Positions 8,100-15,619 of a stretch of 64,000 bases of DNA are shown here, one piece after another. Positions within the stretch are counted from its first letter, which is position 1. Every line of letters begins with the position of its first letter. The notes beneath the pieces are model-generated. The model had not been told where the DNA came from and ran no database searches. It saw nothing but the letters and a program-made list of their open reading frames with translations. A program made the position numbers and the translations under genes. Source of the stretch: Chryseobacterium edaphi (GTDB taxonomy: Bacteria > Bacteroidota > Bacteroidia > Flavobacteriales > Weeksellaceae); assembly GCF_025628985.1 (NCBI RefSeq), contig NZ_JAOTEM010000004.1, forward strand, positions 1 to 64,000. The letters run 5' to 3'.

Positions 8100-9443
8100 T
8101 CATAATTCAAATTTTTCCATTCTTCTGTAAAGCGCGGCACGCGACAATCCTAAATCTTCCGCCGCGAGAGAAATATTTCCTCTGTGTTTTTTCAAAGCTT
8201 TTTTGATGAGAATTTCTTCCATTTCCTCGATGTTGAGGTTGACGATTGGTTTTTCAAATTCTTCATCTTGAGGCATCAATAATTTTAAATTTTTCTCATT
8301 GGAAAGAATCACGCTTCTCTCAATACAATGGTCGAGTTCTCGAATATTTCCGGGCCAAGAATAAATGGTGAGTTCATTAATTAAAGATTCATTTAAAGCT
8401 AAGTCAGATTTATGGTATTTCTGCTTGTATTTCTCCAAGAAATAATCGGCTAAAGTAGGAATATCTTCCAAACGCTCTCGCAAACTGGGAATTTGCAATT
8501 CAACCGTATTGATTCTATAATACAAATCTTTCCTGAAACGATTTTCTGATACGGCTTTTTTTAAATTTTCATTCGTAGCAAAAATAAATCTGACATCCAA
8601 CGCTCGTTCCTTGTTTTCTCCGATTCTCGTTAATTTTCGGTTTTGAATCAAGCTCAACAATTTGGTTTGAAGATGAAGCGGAAGATTTCCAATCTCATCC
8701 AAAAATACCGTTCCGTTCTGCGCATTTTCTATTTTCCCCGAATAATCCTGATTCGCGTCGGTAAACGCTCCTTTTTTGTAACCAAATAATTCCGCTTCAA
8801 ACAAATTTTCAGACAGACTGCCCAAATCGATGTGAACGAAAGGCTCGTTTTTTCTTTCCGATAATTCGTGAATGTGCTCTGCCAAAACATATTTTCCCGT
8901 TCCATTTTCTCCTAAAAGTAAAACGTTGGCGCCAGTCGGTGCCACTTTTGTGATTTGTTCCATCACTTCCTGCATCGCAAAAGACGCAGTTTCCAATTGG
9001 TATTGATTGGTTTTTAAGCTCACATTTTCCCACTGATTCAGTTTTTTGTTTTTTCGTGAAATATCAACTGCGAGATTCACAGAAGCGTAGAGCTTTTCAT
9101 TATTCCAAGGTTTAAGAATAAAGTCTGATGCACCATTTTTCAACGCTTCAACCGCCAATTCCACCTCGCCGTAAGCCGTCATCAGGATGATTGGAAGCTG
9201 AGGTTCCAGCGTTTTGATTTCATTCATCCAATACAATCCATCCTGCCCATTTTCAAAACCTTTCCGGAAATTCATATCAAGAAGGACCGTGTCAACTTGC
9301 TGTTCGGCTAAAAACTTCAGAATATTTTTAGGCTGACTCAAACAACTTACTTCGGTGAAAAATTTCTTGAGCCAGACTCTCGCCGAAAATAAAATATCCT
9401 CGTCGTCATCTACTATTAAAATATGAGCTTCTTTTTTTCGCAT
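8100..9443 (-). CDS. NtrC-family sigma-54-dependent response regulator
   Basis: 447 residues in three parts: a receiver domain with phospho-acceptor Asp56, an AAA+ domain, and a C-terminal Fis-type HTH (about 405-445). Walker A is GENGTGK (178-184), Walker B is VFLDEIG. The loop that contacts sigma-54, normally GAFTGA, reads GAFTDA (225-230), a variant I recall as usual in Bacteroidetes. The protein should bind enhancer sites and drive sigma-54 promoters. A fitting promoter (10624-10639) and two palindromes (10524-10560) lie in front of the divergent efflux operon, past the YhcG-like gene. It is the partner of the kinase encoded downstream. Confidence 0.94.
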   Translation of the reverse strand: MRKKEAHILIVDDDEDILFSARVWLKKFFTEVSCLSQPKNILKFLAEQQVDTVLLDMNFRKGFENGQDGLYWMNEIKTLEPQLPIILMTAYGEVELAVEALKNGASDFILKPWNNEKLYASVNLAVDISRKNKKLNQWENVSLKTNQYQLETASFAMQEVMEQITKVAPTGANVLLLGENGTGKYVLAEHIHELSERKNEPFVHIDLGSLSENLFEAELFGYKKGAFTDANQDYSGKIENAQNGTVFLDEIGNLPLHLQTKLLSLIQNRKLTRIGENKERALDVRFIFATNENLKKAVSENRFRKDLYYRINTVELQIPSLRERLEDIPTLADYFLEKYKQKYHKSDLALNESLINELTIYSWPGNIRELDHCIERSVILSNEKNLKLLMPQDEEFEKPIVNLNIEEMEEILIKKALKKHRGNISLAAEDLGLSRAALYRRMEKFEL

Positions 9444-9458
9444 TTTCGTGTTATAAGA

Positions 9459-10499
9459 TTAAAGCAATTTCTTGCGTTCGAAACGTTCTTTTGCTTCTAT
9501 AAGGGCAGAGTGTAATTTCCTTTCTAATTCCTTTTTAGAAGGCAATTCTGTCCAATATTCTGCTACCATAATTCCATCTTTGTGCATTTCCAAAAGCTCC
9601 ACTTGCTCCTTACTGCTTTCGGCGCAAAGTATAAGTCCGATTGGGGTTTCTTCGCCTTGCTGACGTTCATTTTTATTCAGCCATTTCAGATATAATTCCA
9701 TTTGACCTTTGTGTTTTGCCTGGAATTTTCCTAATTTCAGTTCGATGGCTACCAATCTTTTAAGTGAACGATGATAAAATAATAGGTCAAGGTAAAAATC
9801 TTCGCCGTCGATAATCATTCTTTTTTGGCGTTCCACAAAAGCAAAACCTTTTCCTAATTCTAAAATAAATTTTTCTAATTCGTGGAGAATAGCAGTTTCA
9901 ATATCTTTCTCGAGATAACCGTTTTGCAGTCCAAGGAAATCTAAAAGATATGGGTCTTTGAAAGTATTAATAGGAAAATTTTCGTTTTTATTGACTTGAA
10001 TATTTGCAATTTCAGTTCTTTCGAAGGCTTTGTTGGCGATTTGTTTTCTAAGTTCCCTCTTTCCTAATGTTCTATCAATTGACAACTCGGCATAAAACAT
10101 TCTTTGTTCATTGGTTTTCAAAGGAATTAGGATTAAAAAATGAGACCAGCTTAATTGTCGTGCCAGTGGAACGACAATTTGCATTTCGGGAAAAACATCT
10201 GCAAACTGCATCATTCTTCTTACATTTCGCTCCGTAAAATTCCGACCATATAAAGTTTCCAATTGTGCCGACAATGTCGGCACAATTTGTTTTCCATATT
10301 CTGCACGTTGATTCTGAAGAATGTCATCATTGATACGCTTACCAACCTGCCAAAACAAAATGGTCAAAGTACTGTTGGCCTGCATCGCAACCTGATGGCG
10401 ACTTTGCTCTATTAACTTTGATAAATCTGTCAATAGTTTTTCATTAAAAAATCCTATTTGATTATCGTTGGAATCTGTATTTTTTGATTTTTTTATCAT
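9459..10499 (-). CDS. YhcG/DUF1016 family PD-(D/E)XK nuclease-like protein
   Basis: 346 residues. The N-terminal part (about 10-160) is the helical DUF1016 N domain with the LTILFWQVGKRI and RNFTERNVRRMMQFA segments. The C-terminal part is a PD-(D/E)XK nuclease fold with DGEDFYLDLLFYH and the VAIELKLG core (E-x-K). Family members are linked to mobile DNA and defence, with no firm role known to me. It lies 15 bp upstream of the response regulator on the same strand, between the regulator and the efflux operon it should control, so it looks like an insertion into an otherwise compact regulatory locus. Its ATG is 25 bp from the first putative enhancer palindrome. Confidence 0.85.
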   Translation of the reverse strand: MIKKSKNTDSNDNQIGFFNEKLLTDLSKLIEQSRHQVAMQANSTLTILFWQVGKRINDDILQNQRAEYGKQIVPTLSAQLETLYGRNFTERNVRRMMQFADVFPEMQIVVPLARQLSWSHFLILIPLKTNEQRMFYAELSIDRTLGKRELRKQIANKAFERTEIANIQVNKNENFPINTFKDPYLLDFLGLQNGYLEKDIETAILHELEKFILELGKGFAFVERQKRMIIDGEDFYLDLLFYHRSLKRLVAIELKLGKFQAKHKGQMELYLKWLNKNERQQGEETPIGLILCAESSKEQVELLEMHKDGIMVAEYWTELPSKKELERKLHSALIEAKERFERKKLL

Positions 10500-10523
10500 A
10501 ATTTTTAATTTTCATCAATAAGA

Positions 10524-10560
10524 TGTCCGTTTTCGCACAAAAAGTGTCCGATAATGAACA
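10524..10560. promoter_or_regulatory. Two tandem palindromic sites, candidate NtrC-type enhancer
   Basis: TGTCCGTTTTCGCACA (10524-10539) and TGTCCGATAATGAACA (10545-10560) share the form TGTCCG-N4-xGxACA. Their centres are 21 bp apart, two helical turns, and they sit about 64 bp upstream of the -24/-12 promoter. This is the arrangement expected for a dimeric sigma-54 activator. Confidence 0.65.
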
Positions 10561-10623
10561 GTCTTAAAATTAATAAAATTATATTTAATCACATTTCCAG
10601 AGTGTTACGAAGTTATAAATCTC

Positions 10624-10639
10624 TGGCATCTGCATTGTG
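10624..10639 (+). promoter_or_regulatory. Candidate sigma-54 (-24/-12) promoter
   Basis: TGGCATCTGCATTGTG compares with the consensus TGGCAYR-N4-TTGCW. The TGGC and TTG blocks and their spacing are kept, and the -12 C is T. The start codon of the adaptor gene is 35 bp downstream. The presence of an NtrC-type regulator next door strengthens the call. Confidence 0.6.
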
Positions 10640-10673
10640 TAATAGTCTGTAGATAAATAAGTTATCTCAAAAT

Positions 10674-11915
10674 ATGGATACGAAAATAGTAAAAAAGAAA
10701 TCTAAACTAAAATTAATATCGATTATCATTCTTTCTGGTTTGGCGATTTCAGTTTTTGGCTGGTACTTTTTGAATCAGAAAAAAACTTATAATGTAAAGC
10801 TGGAGGATATTCAAACGGATGAAGTGACGAATGGGAAATTCGAAGATATGCTGATGGTTACGGCGCAGACTCAATCTCTTAATTCTTCTTTGGTAAATGT
10901 ATTGGAAGGTGGAGCAGTAAAAGAGATTTTTGCGGAAGATGGACAAATAGTAACGAAAGGACAGCCCATCGCAAGAGTTTATAATCCGAATACAGAATTC
11001 AATTATCTGAATCAGGAAACGGGAATTATGCAGCAAATCAGTCAGATGAGAAGTTCGCTTTTGGAATTGAAAAATCAGGAATTCAATCAGGATAAGGAGT
11101 TGCTTCAATCTCAGAATGATTATAATACGGCTTTGCAGTCTTTCAACCTTCAAAAAAGATTGTACGATGCCGAAATCGGAAAGAAAACCGATTATGATAT
11201 TGCTTTGCAAAATTTGAATTATCAGAAACAAAGAAAAGTAATTGTCGAAAAAGGTGCTTCCAGCGAAAAAGCTTCCAGAAATTCTCAGTTTTCTGCCATC
11301 AATAATTCCATCAATCAAATGGAGAAAAGCTTGAATATCCTTCGTTCCAACAAAAATAATTTCCTGATAATGTCACCTGTTTCCGGAAGATTGTCATCAT
11401 TCAATATTTCATTAGGACAAAATCTGACGAGTGGAGAAAGCATTGGAAAAGTCGATTTGATGGGTGGTTACAAGCTGATTGCAAAAGTGGATGAGTATTA
11501 TATCAACAAATTAATCAACGGCATCAAAGGTAGTCTGGAAAGCAATGCGAAACAGTTTGATGTGATTATTACCAAAATTCTTCCGGAAGTGAAAGACGGA
11601 CAGTTTTCAGTGGAACTTAATTTTGTAGATGTAAAACCTGAAAATCTGAAAATGGGAATGACCTTCGGCGTGAAACTGAAATTGTCTGCTGACACGCAAA
11701 GTATGATGATTCCGAAAGGAAATTTTTACAAAGACACCAATGGAAAATGGATTTTCGTAGTGAAAGGTAACAAAGCTGAAAAGCGAAACATCAATCTAGG
11801 AAGAGAAAATCAAATGTATTACGAAGTGGTTTCCGGATTGAAACAAGGTGAAACAGTCATTACATCAGATTACAATGAACTGAAAAAATATGAGATTTTA
11901 GATATTCAAAAATAA
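10674..11915 (+). CDS. HlyD/MacA-like periplasmic adaptor of the efflux system
   Basis: 413 residues. One N-terminal transmembrane helix (about 13-30) is followed by the biotinyl-lipoyl half-motif (AVKEIFAEDGQIVTKGQPIARV, used as landmark at about 82-103), a long helical hairpin (about 120-225), the second lipoyl half (FLIMSPVSGRLSSF) and beta-barrel/membrane-proximal domains. Such adaptors bridge an inner-membrane ABC transporter to a TolC channel. It is the first gene of a six-gene operon (adaptor, small periplasmic protein, ATPase, two permeases, channel) and lies downstream of the sigma-54 promoter. What is exported cannot be read from the sequence. Confidence 0.92.
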   Translation: MDTKIVKKKSKLKLISIIILSGLAISVFGWYFLNQKKTYNVKLEDIQTDEVTNGKFEDMLMVTAQTQSLNSSLVNVLEGGAVKEIFAEDGQIVTKGQPIARVYNPNTEFNYLNQETGIMQQISQMRSSLLELKNQEFNQDKELLQSQNDYNTALQSFNLQKRLYDAEIGKKTDYDIALQNLNYQKQRKVIVEKGASSEKASRNSQFSAINNSINQMEKSLNILRSNKNNFLIMSPVSGRLSSFNISLGQNLTSGESIGKVDLMGGYKLIAKVDEYYINKLINGIKGSLESNAKQFDVIITKILPEVKDGQFSVELNFVDVKPENLKMGMTFGVKLKLSADTQSMMIPKGNFYKDTNGKWIFVVKGNKAEKRNINLGRENQMYYEVVSGLKQGETVITSDYNELKKYEILDIQK

Positions 11916-11921
11916 TTAATT

Positions 11922-12296
11922 ATGAAAAAAATATTCTTAATATTATTATGTTCATTTTCCGCAATGGCATATTCACAGAAGCCAACAGAGCTGGAATGGA
12001 CCGTTTCTTTCAAAAAGAATCACGTTATTTTTGAATGTTCCAAAGGTTGTAATTATAGCTATTTGAGTTTTGACGCTTACAAAAAAGTAGTCCTTAATGA
12101 AAATGCAATGGCGAATCTTGAGAAAAATCCCGACGAGGAAAATTCCAATTTTCTGGTTCAATATTCAAAGAAAGGAAACCAAATCAATCTGGAAGGAATA
12201 AAAGGCGTGGATTGGAAAAACATCACTTTGACCAGAGATGTAAAATCAAAATATTACATCAATCAAACAGGCGAAATCAAAAAAACAACACTTTAA
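11922..12296 (+). CDS. Small secreted protein within the efflux operon
   Basis: 124 residues with a clear signal peptide (residues 1-18, cleavage near AYSQ). The mature part is small and polar with two cysteines in CSKGC. I do not recognise a family. It lies 6 bp after the adaptor gene and 13 bp before the ATPase gene, so it is co-expressed with the transporter and probably works in the periplasm, for example as an accessory or quality-control factor. That role is inference from position only. Confidence 0.7.
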   Translation: MKKIFLILLCSFSAMAYSQKPTELEWTVSFKKNHVIFECSKGCNYSYLSFDAYKKVVLNENAMANLEKNPDEENSNFLVQYSKKGNQINLEGIKGVDWKNITLTRDVKSKYYINQTGEIKKTTL

Positions 12297-12309
12297 AAAA
12301 TTAATAAAA

Positions 12310-13032
12310 ATGATAAATATTCAAAACCTTTCAAAAGTTTACAAAACAGAAGATGTTCAAACCAACGCCCTGAACAATGTAAGCCTGCACATCAAAGAAG
12401 GCGAATTTGTAGCGATAATGGGACCTTCCGGTTGTGGAAAATCGACTTTCCTTAATATTCTTGGACTTCTCGACAGCGCTTCCTCCGGTTCTTATCAATT
12501 CGAATCAACGGAAACTATCGGAACTTCTGAAAAGAAAAAATCGGACATCAGAAAGAAAAATATCGGTTTTATTTTTCAGAATTTTAATTTGATTGATGAA
12601 CTTACGGTGTATGAAAATATCGAACTTCCATTAATTTACAACGGCGTTTCTTCCTCAGAAAGAAAAAAACGTGTGGAGGAAATTATGGAGAAAATCAATA
12701 TCGCACACAGAGCAAAACATTATCCACAGCAACTTTCCGGTGGTCAGCAACAAAGAGCGGCCGTTGCAAGAGCTTTGGTGACGAAACCAAAATTAATCCT
12801 TGCCGATGAGCCAACCGGAAACTTAGATAGTTCCAACGGAAACGAGGTAATGAACCTTTTGGCTGAACTTCACAGAGAAGGTTCTACAATCGCAATGGTA
12901 ACACACTCGTCTTATGATGCCGGCTATGCTTCCAAAATTGTGAATATGAAAGACGGCGAAATCTTCAGCGAAGAACATTCTTCCCAAAGAAAAGATGTGT
13001 TCGAAAAAGCAGATTCTAAGAATTTTGAATAA
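12310..13032 (+). CDS. MacB/LolD-type ABC transporter ATPase
   Basis: 240 residues. Walker A is GPSGCGKST, the signature is LSGGQQQR, Walker B is LILADEP and the H-loop is MVTHS. The sequence is the stand-alone nucleotide-binding subunit type that pairs with MacB/FtsX-like permeases (LolD family). It is followed at 91 bp by two such permeases, so it should energise a mechanotransmission complex with the adaptor and channel of the same operon. Confidence 0.95.
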   Translation: MINIQNLSKVYKTEDVQTNALNNVSLHIKEGEFVAIMGPSGCGKSTFLNILGLLDSASSGSYQFESTETIGTSEKKKSDIRKKNIGFIFQNFNLIDELTVYENIELPLIYNGVSSSERKKRVEEIMEKINIAHRAKHYPQQLSGGQQQRAAVARALVTKPKLILADEPTGNLDSSNGNEVMNLLAELHREGSTIAMVTHSSYDAGYASKIVNMKDGEIFSEEHSSQRKDVFEKADSKNFE

Positions 13033-13123
13033 TCTTTTAGTGTATTGTATAAGGTGTTGAGTTTTTCGCTCAATCAAATATTTAAAACTAAACTCAAAAT
13101 ACTAGAAACCAAAAACCACAACT

Positions 13124-15538
13124 ATGCTCAACAACTGGCTCAAAATTGCCTTCATCAATTATAAAAAAAACTGGCTCTCCACCATCATCAATCTTTTTGG
13201 ATTAACGATTGGACTGACAGGATTTATGCTCATCCTGATGCATTGGAATGACGAAGAATCCTTTGAAAAATGGAATCCTAAGAAGGATAATATCTATTAT
13301 TTTCAAACTTATAATAAAAAAGAAAACGTCTACGGATCAGCTATTTCAATCCCTTTAGCAGAAAATGCTTCAAAGCGCATTTCAGAAGTTCAGGATTACG
13401 TGCTGATGACCAATACAGGTACTTCCTACAAAATGACCACTAAGGTCAAAACCGCGTATCAAGAAAATGGTTTTCCGGTGAGTGAGAATTTCTTCAATCT
13501 TTTTCCTTTCAAACTGGTTTCCGGAGCGTATAAAAATGCGCTTAAAAATGATACGGATGTTGCAATCTCAACAATCACTGCCAAAAATATTTTTGGAAAA
13601 ACGAATGTAGCTGGCGAAACGATCAAATTTGATAATAAAAATTATGTTGTAACTGCTGTTTACGAATTACCAAAGGGAAATAGCCAGATAAAACCCGATT
13701 TTGTTTACAAACCGGCAGACCAAATCAAAAATGATAAGGAGCAATGGGGAAATTTCAACTATGCTGGATTTTTCCTGCTGAAAAAAGGGGCAGACCATAG
13801 AAATTTTGAGAAAAAGTTCCTTGATATTATTTTGATGCGTGCAAAAATAGATGCGAAGAAAGGCGGAATTACACCCCAACAGTATATTGATACTTACGGA
13901 CCAAACGATTCTCTGCTGACGCCGCTTGACAAGATGAAACTCCACGCCGAGTCAACCTGGTTTGGAAAGCCGGATTTCAAATCTATTCTAATTCTTTTCA
14001 CACTTTCCGTTTTGATTGTGATTTTGTCAGCCATTAATTTCATCAATTTAAAAACAGCACAGGCTTCTCAAAGAGCAAAAGAAATTGGGGTAAGAAAAGC
14101 AATCGGAAGTACAAAATTAAGTCTTGTTCTGCAGTTTTTACTGGAAACTTTTTTGATCTGTATTGCAGCATATCTGCTTTCATTGGCATTGACAGAACTT
14201 CTTTTATCAAGCTTCAATAAGTTTTTTAATAAGGAAATCGTAATGAATGACTGGCATATTTACTTCTACTCATTTGCAATGGTAGCTCTGGTAACTGTTA
14301 TTTCGGGGTTAATTCCGGCTTTATATCTATCAAATTTTAAAGCGATAGAAACCTTAAAAGGAAACTTTGCCAGAAATAAACACGGCGTCTGGCTAAGAAA
14401 CGGAATTCTTACTGTACAACTGATCATTTCTTCATTCTTTATCATCGGTGGATTAATAATCAATCAGCAGGTTAAACATATGATGAACAAAGATTTGGGA
14501 TTCAGCGGGAAGCAAATTTTTCAGGTTAATTTTAATGAATATAACAACGGAAAACCCTGGCTGAAATATGAAAGACTGAAAAATGAAATGGCAAAGATTA
14601 AGGGTGTGGAAAGCATTTCGTATTCAGAAGCGCCACCTGCAACCGGCAATTTCAGCAGTTCCAATATGGATTATATGAGCCAAAGTATTCAGGCGCAACA
14701 CGGTTCTATGGATTACGATTATCCTCAGTTTATAGGTGTGAAGCTATTACAAGGCCGATGGTTAGATCCAAAATTATCTTCAGATACAATCTACAACGCT
14801 TTGGTCAACGAAGCTTTTGTAAGAAAACTAGGCTGGACAAATGATCAGGCAATGAAGAGAGATATCAGACCAGGATTTGACAACAAACCTTATCACATCA
14901 TCGGAATTATTAAGGATTTCAACATCAGAAGTTTAAAAAGCGAAATAGATCCGATTATATTTTTCCATTACAGAGCTACGGAGTGGAAGAGATTTAATGT
15001 TTATAATATTCATTTAAAATTAAAACCAGATGACATTGATGGGACGGTGAAGCGAATCAAAACTTACTGGCAAAAAAATGTAGAACCCGGTTATCCGTTC
15101 AATTCTTATTTCATTGATAAACAGTTTGCCAAAACATTTGCAACTTATCAAAAACAACAGACCCTTTTCACAATTCTAAACGCAATGGTTTTAATGGTAG
15201 CCTTACTCGGATTATTCGCCTTATCATCGTTAATGATAGAACAAAAACTGAAAGACGTCGCCATCAGAAAAACGCTTGGCGCTTCAGACGGAACTTTGAT
15301 TATCGGATTAACAAAACAATTCCTCTGGATTACTTTAATTGCCGTACTTATCAGTATTCCAATCAGTTATTATTTAATGAATGAATGGTTGAAAGATTTC
15401 GCTTACCGAATTGATATGCCGGTTTTCCCATTCGTTTTGAGTTTGATTTCATTATTGATTTTGACATTCGCAGTAGTAAGCGTCAAAGCATATCAAGCCA
15501 CAAAAGTAAACCTTGTGAAATATCTGAAATACGAGTAG
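13124..15538 (+). CDS. MacB/FtsX-type ABC permease, copy 1
   Basis: 804 residues. The first helix at about 20-40 is followed by a large periplasmic MacB-PCD domain, then an FtsX block with three helices (about 285-420), a second PCD domain and a second FtsX block near the C-terminus (about 685-800). The double arrangement is typical of Bacteroidetes permeases of this kind. The start MLNNWLKIAFINYKKNWLS is nearly repeated in the next gene, so the two are tandem paralogues that may form a heterodimer with the shared ATPase. The start ATG at 13124 opens at the conserved N-terminus. Confidence 0.93.
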   Translation: MLNNWLKIAFINYKKNWLSTIINLFGLTIGLTGFMLILMHWNDEESFEKWNPKKDNIYYFQTYNKKENVYGSAISIPLAENASKRISEVQDYVLMTNTGTSYKMTTKVKTAYQENGFPVSENFFNLFPFKLVSGAYKNALKNDTDVAISTITAKNIFGKTNVAGETIKFDNKNYVVTAVYELPKGNSQIKPDFVYKPADQIKNDKEQWGNFNYAGFFLLKKGADHRNFEKKFLDIILMRAKIDAKKGGITPQQYIDTYGPNDSLLTPLDKMKLHAESTWFGKPDFKSILILFTLSVLIVILSAINFINLKTAQASQRAKEIGVRKAIGSTKLSLVLQFLLETFLICIAAYLLSLALTELLLSSFNKFFNKEIVMNDWHIYFYSFAMVALVTVISGLIPALYLSNFKAIETLKGNFARNKHGVWLRNGILTVQLIISSFFIIGGLIINQQVKHMMNKDLGFSGKQIFQVNFNEYNNGKPWLKYERLKNEMAKIKGVESISYSEAPPATGNFSSSNMDYMSQSIQAQHGSMDYDYPQFIGVKLLQGRWLDPKLSSDTIYNALVNEAFVRKLGWTNDQAMKRDIRPGFDNKPYHIIGIIKDFNIRSLKSEIDPIIFFHYRATEWKRFNVYNIHLKLKPDDIDGTVKRIKTYWQKNVEPGYPFNSYFIDKQFAKTFATYQKQQTLFTILNAMVLMVALLGLFALSSLMIEQKLKDVAIRKTLGASDGTLIIGLTKQFLWITLIAVLISIPISYYLMNEWLKDFAYRIDMPVFPFVLSLISLLILTFAVVSVKAYQATKVNLVKYLKYE

Positions 15539-15543
15539 AATTT

Positions 15544-15619
15544 GTTGACAGTTGTCAGTTGATAGTTGATGGGAATTATCAACTGTCAACTATCAACCAT
15601 CAACTAAAAACCATCAACT
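15544..15619. repeat. Inverted arrays of 7-bp repeats between the two permease genes
   Basis: Heptamers GTTGACA, GTTGTCA, GTTGATA, GTTGATG are followed by the opposite-strand forms AACTGTC, AACTATC, AACCATC. The two arrays can fold on each other. The last repeat unit runs right up to the ATG at 15620, leaving no separate ribosome-binding region. The unit resembles the heptamers inside mnmE. Confidence 0.75.

Noticed and set aside
9472..9663. Open frame opposite the YhcG-like gene
   Set aside because: Antisense shadow of a well supported gene.
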